Shown: positions 54,945-63,008 of the stretch, one piece after another | How the letters are laid out: the number at the start of each line of letters is the position of its first letter | Position numbering within the stretch: position 1 is the first letter of the stretch | DNA from: Calothrix sp. PCC 7103 | Lineage (GTDB): Bacteria > Cyanobacteriota > Cyanobacteriia > Cyanobacteriales > Nostocaceae | Assembly (NCBI RefSeq): GCF_000331305.1 | Contig: NZ_KB217478.1 | Coordinates: 5,119,595 to 5,183,594, forward strand | Direction: 5' to 3' | Length of the DNA: 64,000 bases | Notes under the pieces: generated by a model | Databases searched by the model: none | Seen by the model: the letters and a program-made list of their open reading frames with translations, nothing else | Told to the model about the DNA's origin: nothing | Program-made: the position numbers and the translations under genes

Positions 54945-55376
54945 ATGAAGACTATATTTCATTTGGCTTTTCCAATTACAGATGTTGCCCAGGCAAAAGC
55001 TTATTATGTTGATGGTTTGGGCTGTATTGCTGGTCGCGAAAATAGACATGCGCTTATTCTTAATTTGTACGGTCATCAATTAGTCGCGCATACTACTAAG
55101 GAACCTTTAGAACCTCAACGCGGTATTTACCCAAGACACTTTGGGCTTGTTTTTACTGAGGAGAAAGATTGGCAAGACTTGTTAGATAGGGCACTTCGGC
55201 GCCAGCTTTTGTTTCGTGAGGAGGCTAAGGAGCGTTTTGTTGGTAGTCCTTTGGAACACAAAACTTTCTTTTTGGAAGACCCTTTTTATAATTTGATGGA
55301 GTTTAAATTTTATCGTGACTCGGAGGCGATTTTTGGTAGTCCTGAGTTTGGTTTGATTGGTGAGAGGGGTTTGTAA
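54945..55376 (+). CDS. VOC (glyoxalase/bleomycin-resistance fold) metalloprotein
   Basis: 143 residues: IFHLAFPITDVAQAKAYYVD (possible metal His6), LGCIAGRE, RHFGLVFTEEKDW (His), and FFLEDPFYNLMEFKFYRD (Glu). The two His and one Glu fit the VOC metal site. The family spans lyases, dioxygenases and resistance proteins, so the substrate cannot be named. The 3' 74 bases overlap the convergent lipase gene. Confidence 0.82.
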   Translation: MKTIFHLAFPITDVAQAKAYYVDGLGCIAGRENRHALILNLYGHQLVAHTTKEPLEPQRGIYPRHFGLVFTEEKDWQDLLDRALRRQLLFREEAKERFVGSPLEHKTFFLEDPFYNLMEFKFYRDSEAIFGSPEFGLIGERGL

Positions 55377-55986
55377 GCACTGAAGTGCTTATTACGAGGT
55401 GCTGGGGGGCTTGTAGTGCTTCGGCTACTGTTTTAATTGTTCTGATGTCGGTTAATATCCACGGGTGAGTTAGTGCGGGTATTATTACTTCGTTTCCAAA
55501 GGGCAGCACTGAGCTGTTAGGTGGCACTATCATTAGGTCGTATGGTGTCCAGATGGAAGTGAAGTTAAGTTGCTTCAACATTTGAACGTCGCTGTTCAGG
55601 TCTTTGATAAATAAACTATCTGGACGCATTTGCACGCAACCAGGACGTTCTGACGCATAAGCAACTACGGTTCCGTTGTGTGGTGAGGAGATGGTTATAA
55701 ACCTTTGTGTGCGAAAAATTCCTCCTAGTCGCTGAATGTAGTATCTGCTAATTAGTCCTCCCATACTAAAGCCAACTATATCTATGGGTTGTTGGAGTGT
55801 AAAGGTTGTTGATATGTATTTGGCTACTTGCCTAGCTAAGTTTTCCAGTACGACATCACCGTTATTGGGAATCATATCGAGTGTGTATACTGACCACCCC
55901 TCTTTTTTCAAATAGGTCGCCATTTTATTGAACACGGCGCCTGTATCATTGATACCGTGTACTAGTATTACTGGGTTGCGTTCCAT
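55303..55986 (-). CDS. Alpha/beta-hydrolase, lipase-like
   Basis: 227 residues. PVILVHGINDTGAVFNKM is the oxyanion region. The nucleophile elbow is VGFSMGGLISRYYI (Ser), SSPHNGT follows, and the acid and His (likely in LTHPWILTD) are near the C terminus. It resembles triacylglycerol-lipase/acetyltransferase proteins. The tail after EALQAPQ is read from the repeat at 55376-55399 and then antisense to the VOC gene (LVISTSVLTNPSHQSNQ), so the last about 30 residues are probably not ancestral. No signal peptide. Confidence 0.8.
   Translation of the reverse strand: MERNPVILVHGINDTGAVFNKMATYLKKEGWSVYTLDMIPNNGDVVLENLARQVAKYISTTFTLQQPIDIVGFSMGGLISRYYIQRLGGIFRTQRFITISSPHNGTVVAYASERPGCVQMRPDSLFIKDLNSDVQMLKQLNFTSIWTPYDLMIVPPNSSVLPFGNEVIIPALTHPWILTDIRTIKTVAEALQAPQHLVISTSVLTNPSHQSNQTQDYQKSPPSHDKI
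55376..55399. repeat. CACTGAAGTGCTTATTACGAG repeat, copy B
   Basis: AAGCACTGAAGTGCTTATTA then CGAGG, with the internal dyad AAGCACT/AGTGCTT. Copy A is 3313-3336 inside the mannosyltransferase gene and copy C is 58261-58283 at the rsmE stop. Read on the minus strand it is in frame within the lipase gene. Confidence 0.8.
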
Positions 55987-56577
55987 CTCAATAATTTAAC
56001 TGATGTTACTAGGTAAAAAAGATAACACACTGAGTCATGTAATATATCAAGCGTAACTGGAAACCGATGTGCGAAAGGACTTTTGCTTGAGATATCATCA
56101 GATTCTCATGCTAATTCGAGGATGAGAATCAATTTACAGGATAAAGTTATGTAAATTTTTGTAAATAATAATGATAAAAATGATTGCCTTAAGCAGAAAT
56201 AAATCTCATAATAATTTCGTGGGGTATTGCATATTTTGTGGAGGCTATATTCTGGTATTATTTTTAGTGTGAACTTTTTAGTGAAGAAAGACTGTGCTTT
56301 TAGGAACTATAGTTAACTAAGTACCTAGTTATAGGAAGTAAACTTGAGTCAAAGAGCAGTAAGAATTTTACGAGCAAATTAAAAGTTAGGTAATTCCCCT
56401 AGTTTTATGAGTTAATTTTTATTAGAATAGAGGCAAAGTTGGTCAAATGAAATTTTGCCTGTTGTTTGTTAAGTTGAAGCTAGCAGCATCAATTAATTAT
56501 TCAAAAGGGTAAGAATTTACCTGATTCTTTACGGTTTTAATCGATTAGCAAATAGAGCAAACGGAGAGTCAATAATC
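55987..56577. other. 590-base AT-rich spacer upstream of the coiled-coil protein gene
   Basis: Between divergent genes (lipase minus, coiled-coil plus). No repeat-family member and no small gene. The plus-strand leader could be long. I see no confident promoter, though TATATTCTGGTATTAT near 56246 has a -10-like TATTAT. Confidence 0.5.
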
Positions 56578-57084
56578 ATGTTCGGATTTATCAAAAATTT
56601 AGCAAAAAGAAGCGACAACAACTTTTTTCTAGAACTCAAGGAAGAAGTAGAAGAGAAAATTGCTGACGTAAAGGAAGAGGTAGGAAATAAAATTTCTGAT
56701 GTAAAAGAAAATATTGAGGACAAAAAAGGAAAGGTTGCTGCGAAAGTAAAAGAAGTAGAACAAGAAACAAAACAAGAAGCAAAACAAGCAGCAACGAAAC
56801 AAGAACCAAAACCCGCACCTGCTCAGGCGCCTGCGGCTGCTTCATCAAATGGTAAAATGAGCAGAAAAGAAACAACAGCAGCAGCAGAAGCTAGACCGAA
56901 AGACCCATCAGAACTAGCAGCAGCAGCAGTGAAAAAGGCTGAAGTACAATTGACTAAAGAAACCAACTTTGCTACAAAATATTTGATGACTCCTAGCTCT
57001 AACGGTCGTCGTCGTCCAGGTCCAAACATGAACTCATTCTTGGAAATGGCAAGCAAAGTCAAAACACCAACCGAGAAGAAGTAG
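56578..57084 (+). CDS. Lys/Glu/Ala-rich coiled-coil protein with a conserved C-terminal motif
   Basis: 168 residues. Residues 18-65 are charged heptads (LKEEVEEKIADVKEEVGNKI) likely to form an amphipathic helix or coiled coil, with apolipoprotein-like repeats of DVKE. A Pro/Ala/Gln linker follows. The C terminus is different: TNFATKYLMTPSSNGRRRPG and NMNSFLEMASKVK. I recall this C-terminal block in other cyanobacteria and guess an association with membrane or cytoskeleton. Function unknown. Ribosome site GGAGAG is 15 bases before the ATG. Confidence 0.68.
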   Translation: MFGFIKNLAKRSDNNFFLELKEEVEEKIADVKEEVGNKISDVKENIEDKKGKVAAKVKEVEQETKQEAKQAATKQEPKPAPAQAPAAASSNGKMSRKETTAAAEARPKDPSELAAAAVKKAEVQLTKETNFATKYLMTPSSNGRRRPGPNMNSFLEMASKVKTPTEKK

Positions 57085-57086
57085 GG

Positions 57087-58160
57087 TCACTTCGTAAAAA
57101 TTAATCCACTATATAACTGAAATGCTGAGTCCCAGTTACTTGCTTCTTTACGAAAGAGATGCACATTAGACTGAATATGACTCAGCATTTCGTTTTGGTC
57201 TAACGTAGTTTCAGCAAAAGGTGTAAAATCTGACCAAACTTTTACTTGTGGTAATTGTTCATCAAGCCAACTGGACAAATTATTCCAATTAATGCGAACA
57301 GTATTTTGACTATTTTGTGGACTAACTTCAATTCCCTTCTTCCAATCATATCCACCATCAAAAATTCTTAAAATACATTTCCTACCAGGAATATGTAAAT
57401 CACAAAATTGTGCATAGTCTAGAGTTTGAGTTTTACGCTCAAGTTTTCCTCGTGCATTACGGTCTACAACTTCTTCAAAGATAGGCAATAATCCAACAAC
57501 ACGTGCTTTAACTTCATTCCATTCAAACGTCAGGGAACCAAGTTGTTTACTTTGGTTATGACAAACAACGGTAACTTGCCTACTATTTGACTCACTCTTC
57601 TGAAAATAATCAACTTGAAAAACCTGAATTTGCTGTAATGCTGCGAGCGTTGACCAAAAACAGGGAATCTCAGCTTGCTGTAACTGCTCCCCATAATACT
57701 TTAACTCCCCTATTGCCCCAGTTCTATACAGGCGCCAACCCCGACTAGGCAATAACAACCTCGCACTATAAGCATCCATTTGAGTAACTTTTGCAAATCT
57801 TTGTGCAGCTTGTGTTTTCAACTCGTTACTTATAGGTTCTAAAATCAACACACCAGCTTCATTACCGTGAGTATCTCCCATCGCTTCAGAAATACCGCGT
57901 TTGCGTTCCTCCTCCTCAAACTCGCGCAGTCGCTGTAAACCTTGACGTGCTTGAGCGACTATTTTACTATTCATTTCGTCGCGAAGCAGGCGCCGATAAA
58001 TTTTTTCAGCATCTTGAGATTTTCCCGACACCTCTTGGAGTCTTCCTACATAAAACTTAACCCAAGGGTCTCTTGGTGATTCTTTTAAAAGCTGTTTAAG
58101 TAACTTACCAGCAGTTTTATAATCTTGTTTTTCAAAGGCAGCTGCAACAGAATCAATCAT
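57087..58160 (-). CDS. Cyanobacterial TPR-containing protein
   Basis: 357 residues from ATG at 58160. A start 33 bases upstream would prefix TTSYKRTLYM, which I judge unlikely because MIDSVAAAFEKQDYKTAGKL is a clean TPR beginning. Residues 3-75 hold two TPR units (AAAFEKQDYKTAGKLLKQLL; VKFYVGRLQEVSGKSQDAEK). The rest is a cyanobacterial-looking domain of unknown function with YSARLLLPSRGWRLYRTG and WSDFTPFAETTLDQ. It ends 3 bases from the convergent coiled-coil gene. Confidence 0.78.
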   Translation of the reverse strand: MIDSVAAAFEKQDYKTAGKLLKQLLKESPRDPWVKFYVGRLQEVSGKSQDAEKIYRRLLRDEMNSKIVAQARQGLQRLREFEEEERKRGISEAMGDTHGNEAGVLILEPISNELKTQAAQRFAKVTQMDAYSARLLLPSRGWRLYRTGAIGELKYYGEQLQQAEIPCFWSTLAALQQIQVFQVDYFQKSESNSRQVTVVCHNQSKQLGSLTFEWNEVKARVVGLLPIFEEVVDRNARGKLERKTQTLDYAQFCDLHIPGRKCILRIFDGGYDWKKGIEVSPQNSQNTVRINWNNLSSWLDEQLPQVKVWSDFTPFAETTLDQNEMLSHIQSNVHLFRKEASNWDSAFQLYSGLIFTK

Positions 58161-58260
58161 ATATAAAGTTCGTTTATAACTCGTTGTAAGCACTTTAGTG
58201 CTTTCCCCCCAAAACTAAAACGTAGAAATTTCGGATATTTATTTATAAGTACCGATGGTA

Positions 58261-58283
58261 AGGACTGAAGTCCTTATTACGAG
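58261..58283. repeat. CACTGAAGTGCTTATTACGAG repeat, copy C, supplying the rsmE stop codon
   Basis: AGGACTGAAGTCCTTATTAC then GAG. On the minus strand it reads TCG TAA, so the stop codon of rsmE lies inside the repeat. A related AAGCACTTTAGTGCTTT is at 58188-58204. Confidence 0.8.
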
Positions 58284-58999
58284 TCGTTTTCTGTCTCTGC
58301 TGCCAAAATAGATAAAACAACAAAAGGCGCCGTTACAGCACGTAAAATTCTTCTACCTAGCGAAACCATTTTAAACCCAGCATTCACAGCACTTTCCAAC
58401 TCTTCTTTACTCCACCCTCCTTCGGGTCCAATAGCAATAACAACCTTTAGCTGACCTTCTGCAACTTGGCGCCAACACTTTAATAAATGTGGATTATCAC
58501 CACGTCCCTCACAAATGTACTTTTGTTCAAATTCAAATAAACTTAACCCCTGACTAAAACTAACTGGCTCATAAATAGTTGGAACAAACGCGCGTTCAGA
58601 TTGCTCTGCTGCTTCTGCTGCTATTCGGCGCCAGCGTTCAAGCTTCTGCGAACTAGGGTTTAAAAGAGTACGTTCACTTATTATCGGAACAATAGTATCG
58701 ACCCCTAATTCCGTGCAAATACGTACTACGTCATCAAAAGCGTTACCTTTCGGCAGCGCTAACAATAAGCTGATAGAAACTTTTAACTCCGTCTGTACCT
58801 CTAAAGCTTCTAATATCTCACCGTACTGGGACTGTAAGGAAGCTAACCACCATTTACCCACCCCATCCATGACAATGAATTGATCACCATCAGATAACCG
58901 CAGAACCCTGGTTAGGTAATGAAGCTGGTCTTTTTCCAATACAACCTGATTATCTCTAATTTGGTGCGGAGAAATAGTAATGCGTTGTAGTTGCGCCAT
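58277..58999 (-). CDS. rsmE: 16S rRNA (uracil-1498-N3) methyltransferase
   Basis: SPOUT-class methyltransferase for U1498 of 16S rRNA, 240 residues. N-terminal PUA-like part (HYLTRVLRLSDGDQFIVMDG) and C-terminal knot with VVIAIGPEGGWSKEELE and VSLGRRILRAVTAP, both diagnostic. SISLLLALPKGNAFDDVVRI is also typical. The last two residues and the stop codon come from a dispersed repeat. ATG at 58999; single gene or co-transcribed with the TPR gene 117 bases downstream. Confidence 0.94.
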   Translation of the reverse strand: MAQLQRITISPHQIRDNQVVLEKDQLHYLTRVLRLSDGDQFIVMDGVGKWWLASLQSQYGEILEALEVQTELKVSISLLLALPKGNAFDDVVRICTELGVDTIVPIISERTLLNPSSQKLERWRRIAAEAAEQSERAFVPTIYEPVSFSQGLSLFEFEQKYICEGRGDNPHLLKCWRQVAEGQLKVVIAIGPEGGWSKEELESAVNAGFKMVSLGRRILRAVTAPFVVLSILAAETENDS

Positions 59000-59111
59000 A
59001 AAAATTTATTTAGTCCAGTATAATATCTGACACATACGTCAATACACTACCCTCAAGAACAAATTACAGTAGTTATGACAGAGCAACATAATTATCTTTT
59101 ATATACAAACT

Positions 59112-59834
59112 ATGAAAAGCCAAGTATTAGAAATAAAATATTTATCACATAAGCAAAAAGATGCCATGTATTTGTTGCTTGGCAACCATTTTAATGGGGT
59201 AAAGCGAGATGTATTTGAATCAGATTTGAGTAATAAAAACTGGGTTATTTTGCTTGAAGACGAGAAAACTCAACAACTTAAAGGTTTTTCGACATTATTA
59301 ATATACACTACGCAATTTAATAATGAAAATATTAATATAGTTTATTCTGGAGATACGATTGTAGACCCTAGTGCTTGGTCGAGTTCTACACTCTCTCGCA
59401 CTTGGATAACTTCAGTTCAGAAAATTAGGCGCCAGTACCCAGAAGGTAAATTATACTGGTTGTTAATTTCAGGTGGTTTTCGTACCTATAGATTTCTACC
59501 GATATTTTGGCAGGAGTTTTATCCGCGATATGATAAAGCTACACCAGAAAGTATCTCTGACTTAATGCACTTTTTAGGCTATCAGCGCTTTGGTGAGTCT
59601 TATAAACATATAGCAGGAATAGTTCGTTTTCCACATCCTCATATACTTCGCGACGAGTTAAAACAAATTCCATTAGAACGTCTACAAGACCCACATATCG
59701 AATTCTTTGCTAAACATAACCCAGGTTATATTCGAGGTGATGAGTTAGTTTGTTTAGCTGAAATTAGTGAAGAAAACTTAACAAAAGCTGGTAGAAGAAT
59801 TTGGTTTTCTAGAAACCTGGTTTCTTATGTTTAA
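59112..59834 (+). CDS. GNAT-like protein opening an oxygenase operon
   Basis: 240 residues. The layout recalls N-acyltransferase folds: WVILLEDEKTQQLKGFSTLL (strands), INIVYSGDTIVDPSAW, then RTWITSVQKIRRQYPEGKLY, WLLISGGFRTYRFLPIFWQ. No classic acetyl-CoA loop (Q/RxxGxG/A) is evident, so GNAT-like is a fold guess only. Its stop overlaps the start of the first Rieske gene by eight bases, so translation is coupled. The final residues (SRNLVSYV) are coded by an AAACC-GGTTTC repeat. It could prepare or tether the substrate for the following oxygenases. Confidence 0.6.
   Translation: MKSQVLEIKYLSHKQKDAMYLLLGNHFNGVKRDVFESDLSNKNWVILLEDEKTQQLKGFSTLLIYTTQFNNENINIVYSGDTIVDPSAWSSSTLSRTWITSVQKIRRQYPEGKLYWLLISGGFRTYRFLPIFWQEFYPRYDKATPESISDLMHFLGYQRFGESYKHIAGIVRFPHPHILRDELKQIPLERLQDPHIEFFAKHNPGYIRGDELVCLAEISEENLTKAGRRIWFSRNLVSYV
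59808..59826. repeat. TCTAGAAACCTGGTTTCTT repeat at a gene junction
   Basis: A perfect AAACC-GGTTTC family member covering the last codons of the GNAT-like gene and ending one base before the ATG of the first Rieske oxygenase. It occupies the place where a ribosome site would be, so the oxygenase probably depends on translational coupling. Confidence 0.8.
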
Positions 59835-60819
59835 TAAAATATTTAATAACCCAGAATATTTTATCGAAGGATGGTACTGGGCATTACCTTCACATCATCT
59901 CAAAAAAGGTCAAGTCAAACCTGTAACTCTTATGGGTCGAGACTTAGCAATATTTCGAGGACAAGACAGTTCAGTTACTGCTGTTGATGCATATTGTCCA
60001 CATATGGGCGCCCATTTAGCAGAAGGAAAAGTAGAAGGTAATGCACTGCGCTGTTTTTTCCACAACTGGAAATTTGATGTTGACGGGACATGTATAGAAG
60101 TACCTTGTATAGGTGAAGCTTTACCCGTCAAAATAAATACTTGGCCAACAGCAGAAAAGTACGGCATGATTTGGGTGTGGACAGGAAAAACGGCGCCCCC
60201 TGAACGCTTACCTTTACCTTTCGTTCCTGAATTAGAACACGAAGAATGTGATAGTGCTTTAGCAAAAAGATTCATCAAGAACTGTCACCCAAATGTTGTC
60301 ATGGTAAATGCTATAGATGCTCACCATTTCAACACAGTTCATAATTTTCCTGTCAAAATATTATTTGAAAAAAATGAAATTAAAAACGCTATCACTTTTA
60401 GCAATATTACACGAGGAGGAGAAAATTCATTATTCTTGAAATTAATTCGTCCCTTTTATAAAAACGCTGTGACATACAACATGTGTTACTGGTATGGAAG
60501 TACAGGTGTAGTTACAGTGGGTCCCGACTTCTTTCACTTCCATATTATGTTTACGTTGCGACTATTAGAAGGAGGAAAGACTGAAGGGCAAACAATTCTA
60601 ATTACCAAAAAGCGCGCTGGGATATTTGGGTGGATTTTTAATAAAATAGTATTGGCTTTAACTAATGCAGTTGGTAATTACTTTGCTAAAGGTGATACTA
60701 AGATTTTTCAAACGATTAAATTTGATTTGAAAACACCTACTAAAGCTGATAATTCTATTATGCAGTTTATCCACCATGCAGAAAAACAACAACCGCGCGC
60801 GTGGTCAACTTGGGAATAA
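59827..60819 (+). CDS. Rieske non-heme iron oxygenase, alpha subunit type
   Basis: 330 residues. Rieske 2Fe-2S ligands: C57 and H59 (YCPHMG), C76 and H79 (CFFHNW). Mononuclear iron triad: D164-x2-H167-x4-H172 in DAHHFNTVH. The catalytic half is compact, like stand-alone oxygenases (KshA, PrnD, CAO-like groups) rather than ring-cleaving dioxygenases with a beta subunit. It needs a reductase not encoded nearby. Substrate unknown. Homologous to the second Rieske gene at 63005 (shared GWY start and TVH motif), so the two may act on successive intermediates. Confidence 0.9.
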   Translation: MFNKIFNNPEYFIEGWYWALPSHHLKKGQVKPVTLMGRDLAIFRGQDSSVTAVDAYCPHMGAHLAEGKVEGNALRCFFHNWKFDVDGTCIEVPCIGEALPVKINTWPTAEKYGMIWVWTGKTAPPERLPLPFVPELEHEECDSALAKRFIKNCHPNVVMVNAIDAHHFNTVHNFPVKILFEKNEIKNAITFSNITRGGENSLFLKLIRPFYKNAVTYNMCYWYGSTGVVTVGPDFFHFHIMFTLRLLEGGKTEGQTILITKKRAGIFGWIFNKIVLALTNAVGNYFAKGDTKIFQTIKFDLKTPTKADNSIMQFIHHAEKQQPRAWSTWE

Positions 60820-60832
60820 CTATATTAAACTC

Positions 60833-60908
60833 TTTCCTTTGCGTACTTTGCGTACTTTGCGGTTATTTATTTAACGAACCGCAAAGTACGCGAAGAGCGC
60901 AAAGAGAA
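60833..60908. repeat. CTTTGCGTACTTTGCGGTT inverted repeat inside the oxygenase operon
   Basis: CCTTTGCGTACTTTGCGTAC and TTTGCGGTTATTTATTTAAC face GAACCGCAAAGTACGCGAAG, GCAAAG. It fills the gap between the first Rieske gene and the diiron gene and could act as an attenuator or mRNA stabiliser. Confidence 0.8.
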
Positions 60909-60928
60909 GAAAGTATTTAGAGATTATT

Positions 60929-61840
60929 ATGAATTATAAAATTACTGGTTTTGATATTCCTCATACTCACAAAGACGATAAGCTGCGTCGAATATTAGAC
61001 TCTGCGCTTCAAAGTAAAGTGGGGAAAATAAAAGTTTATACTACAGACTTAATTTACTGGAATGCAGAACATTTTGATTTACACAAAATCGATATTTTTA
61101 CAGATAGCACTCCAGAAGAACAAACCCAAATTTTACACCTTTGTAACCAAACACTACTAGAAGAAGCTTACTTCATCGAAAAAGCGGGTATTGGTTACAT
61201 GTCAAAAATGGTTATGCTGGCAGAAACTAGTGAAGAACGAATGCTCTACGCATTATTTAGTGCAGATGAAGTCACTCACCTTGCTAAAATAAGTTCTTTC
61301 TTACCAAACCCCGAACTAGTTTCTACAAATAACCCTTTCTTACACTTACTCGCTGATGTCGCAGAAACTTCTGACAAAGTTGTACTAATATATGTACTGC
61401 AAGTAATACTCGAAGGATGGGGGTTAACGCATTACCGGAACTTGGCAAAAAACTGTATAAACACAGAACTCAAAGCATTATTACAAAGCTTTTTAGAAGA
61501 CGAAAGTCGTCACCATGCAACAGGTGTCAGGTTATGTGAACAAGTTTCGATAGAACACCAAAGTCGCAAAACCATTATTGAAGTACTCGCATCTTTTCTG
61601 CAAATGGTACAAGTCGGACCACAGGGAGTTGTCGCAGCAGTCGAACAAGTTAAAGGCAGTTTATCACGTCAGCAGAAAATCACCGTATTTCAACAATTAG
61701 GCGCCGAATATCATAGTAGCAGTCGTTTGAACTTACTGCGCGGCTTAATGACAAACCCTCAAACTGTCTCAATAGTTCAACAACTAGACGAACGCAACGC
61801 TTTTACACCTTTTTCAATAGAACAGTGTGTGAGCTTCTAA
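60929..61840 (+). CDS. Ferritin-like diiron protein
   Basis: 303 residues. Four-helix diiron pattern complete: E79 (TLLEEAYFIEKAG), E114-x2-H117 (SADEVTHLAK), E162 (VILEGWGLTHY) and E192-x2-H195 (LEDESRHHATG). The spacing of two E-x-x-H motifs is that of ribonucleotide-reductase-R2-like/ferritin-like oxidases. A role as oxygenase or desaturase in the same pathway as the flanking Rieske enzymes is inferred from the operon. I do not recognise a named family. The next gene begins 10 bases later. Confidence 0.82.
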   Translation: MNYKITGFDIPHTHKDDKLRRILDSALQSKVGKIKVYTTDLIYWNAEHFDLHKIDIFTDSTPEEQTQILHLCNQTLLEEAYFIEKAGIGYMSKMVMLAETSEERMLYALFSADEVTHLAKISSFLPNPELVSTNNPFLHLLADVAETSDKVVLIYVLQVILEGWGLTHYRNLAKNCINTELKALLQSFLEDESRHHATGVRLCEQVSIEHQSRKTIIEVLASFLQMVQVGPQGVVAAVEQVKGSLSRQQKITVFQQLGAEYHSSSRLNLLRGLMTNPQTVSIVQQLDERNAFTPFSIEQCVSF

Positions 61841-61850
61841 ATAAAAGATT

Positions 61851-63008
61851 ATGAATACAATTACAGAAAATCAAAAAGTTAACCGTAGATTAGAAATAAA
61901 CCACAAACGTAACAAACAGCAAGACCACACTGCACTACTCGATGCTGCATCCGCTGCTTTCAATTACGAAGACTGTAAAAACGAATACTGGAACCCTGAA
62001 GAATTTTCCTTAATGTATGGCACTCCGTTATGGGAACAAGCAACTCCTAGCCAACGCATTATTTTAAATCAACTTTACTGGGTAGCATATTACTCGCAAA
62101 TTATCTCCGCAGAAATTGCCACTATTTATTTTAACCAAACCAGTGCAGCCGGACTTTATGCCCAAGAAGATTTTCGCATAGTTTGCGACACTCTTGATTT
62201 AGAATCGAGTCAAGAACGCGCTCATATAAATGCTTTCAAAACGGTAGCGAACGAAGTTGAGACAGCATTATTTGGTAAACGTATATTTAGCTATCCCATG
62301 CGAAGTCCGTTTGCCGAAACAATGGTTTTTGCCGACACCAACTACTTCAAGCGCAAATGGAAAGAACTACAGTTAAAAGCTTTTGGGTTACTTTCAGCAG
62401 ATAACACTTTTTTGGCTTGTCAGTATTTTACAGTGCGGGGAGTTAGAACACTCAACGGCAAACTCGTACAGCACAAGCTAAGTAACTATTACCAAAAACA
62501 TCCCCACCAAGAACAGGCGCCTATACCAGCCAAAATATCTTACTATCACTTCATGGATGAGAGTTTTCACTTTAACAGTTCGACAATTATCTCCCATGAT
62601 GTGATTCATTGCCTCAAACCACCAACAGAATTTGAAAAACTAGTAGCTAACCTGGGTTTACAAGGTTGTCAGAAAGACCATTACCACTTTTCTTGTGTTA
62701 TCAACGGTATTTTTTGGTATGACCCTGCTTTATATGAGGCAGTATACCAAATGTTGTGTTCACCAGTCTTTAATATGAGCGGTGCCGAAGCAAAAGAAAT
62801 GATGCGACGCTGTTTTACAGAAGAAAGCGAAGGTTTACATCTTAGTCATAACACACACACCGAAGCAATGGAATCTTATAAAGTTTACTTAGAAAAACTC
62901 GATTATGTATGGAAGAGTAACAAAGAAATGACGTTGATGGCGTCTAATAACATTTCTAAATACTTAGCACATCAAACTAAAAAAATCAAACAGTTTGCAT
63001 CATCATGA
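61851..63008 (+). CDS. AurF-like diiron oxygenase
   Basis: 385 residues. Candidate ligands: E88 (SAEIATIYF), E122-x2-H125 (SQERAHINAF), and H233-x3-E237-x2-H240 (YYHFMDESFHFNSS). The last has the same spacing as the H223/E227/H230 set I remember for AurF, an arylamine N-oxygenase. No glutamate lies between residues 173 and 220, where AurF has its remaining ligand (E196), so metal binding may differ. It overlaps the second Rieske gene by four bases (ATGA). N-oxygenation or another amine or CH oxidation is possible. Confidence 0.78.
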   Translation: MNTITENQKVNRRLEINHKRNKQQDHTALLDAASAAFNYEDCKNEYWNPEEFSLMYGTPLWEQATPSQRIILNQLYWVAYYSQIISAEIATIYFNQTSAAGLYAQEDFRIVCDTLDLESSQERAHINAFKTVANEVETALFGKRIFSYPMRSPFAETMVFADTNYFKRKWKELQLKAFGLLSADNTFLACQYFTVRGVRTLNGKLVQHKLSNYYQKHPHQEQAPIPAKISYYHFMDESFHFNSSTIISHDVIHCLKPPTEFEKLVANLGLQGCQKDHYHFSCVINGIFWYDPALYEAVYQMLCSPVFNMSGAEAKEMMRRCFTEESEGLHLSHNTHTEAMESYKVYLEKLDYVWKSNKEMTLMASNNISKYLAHQTKKIKQFASS

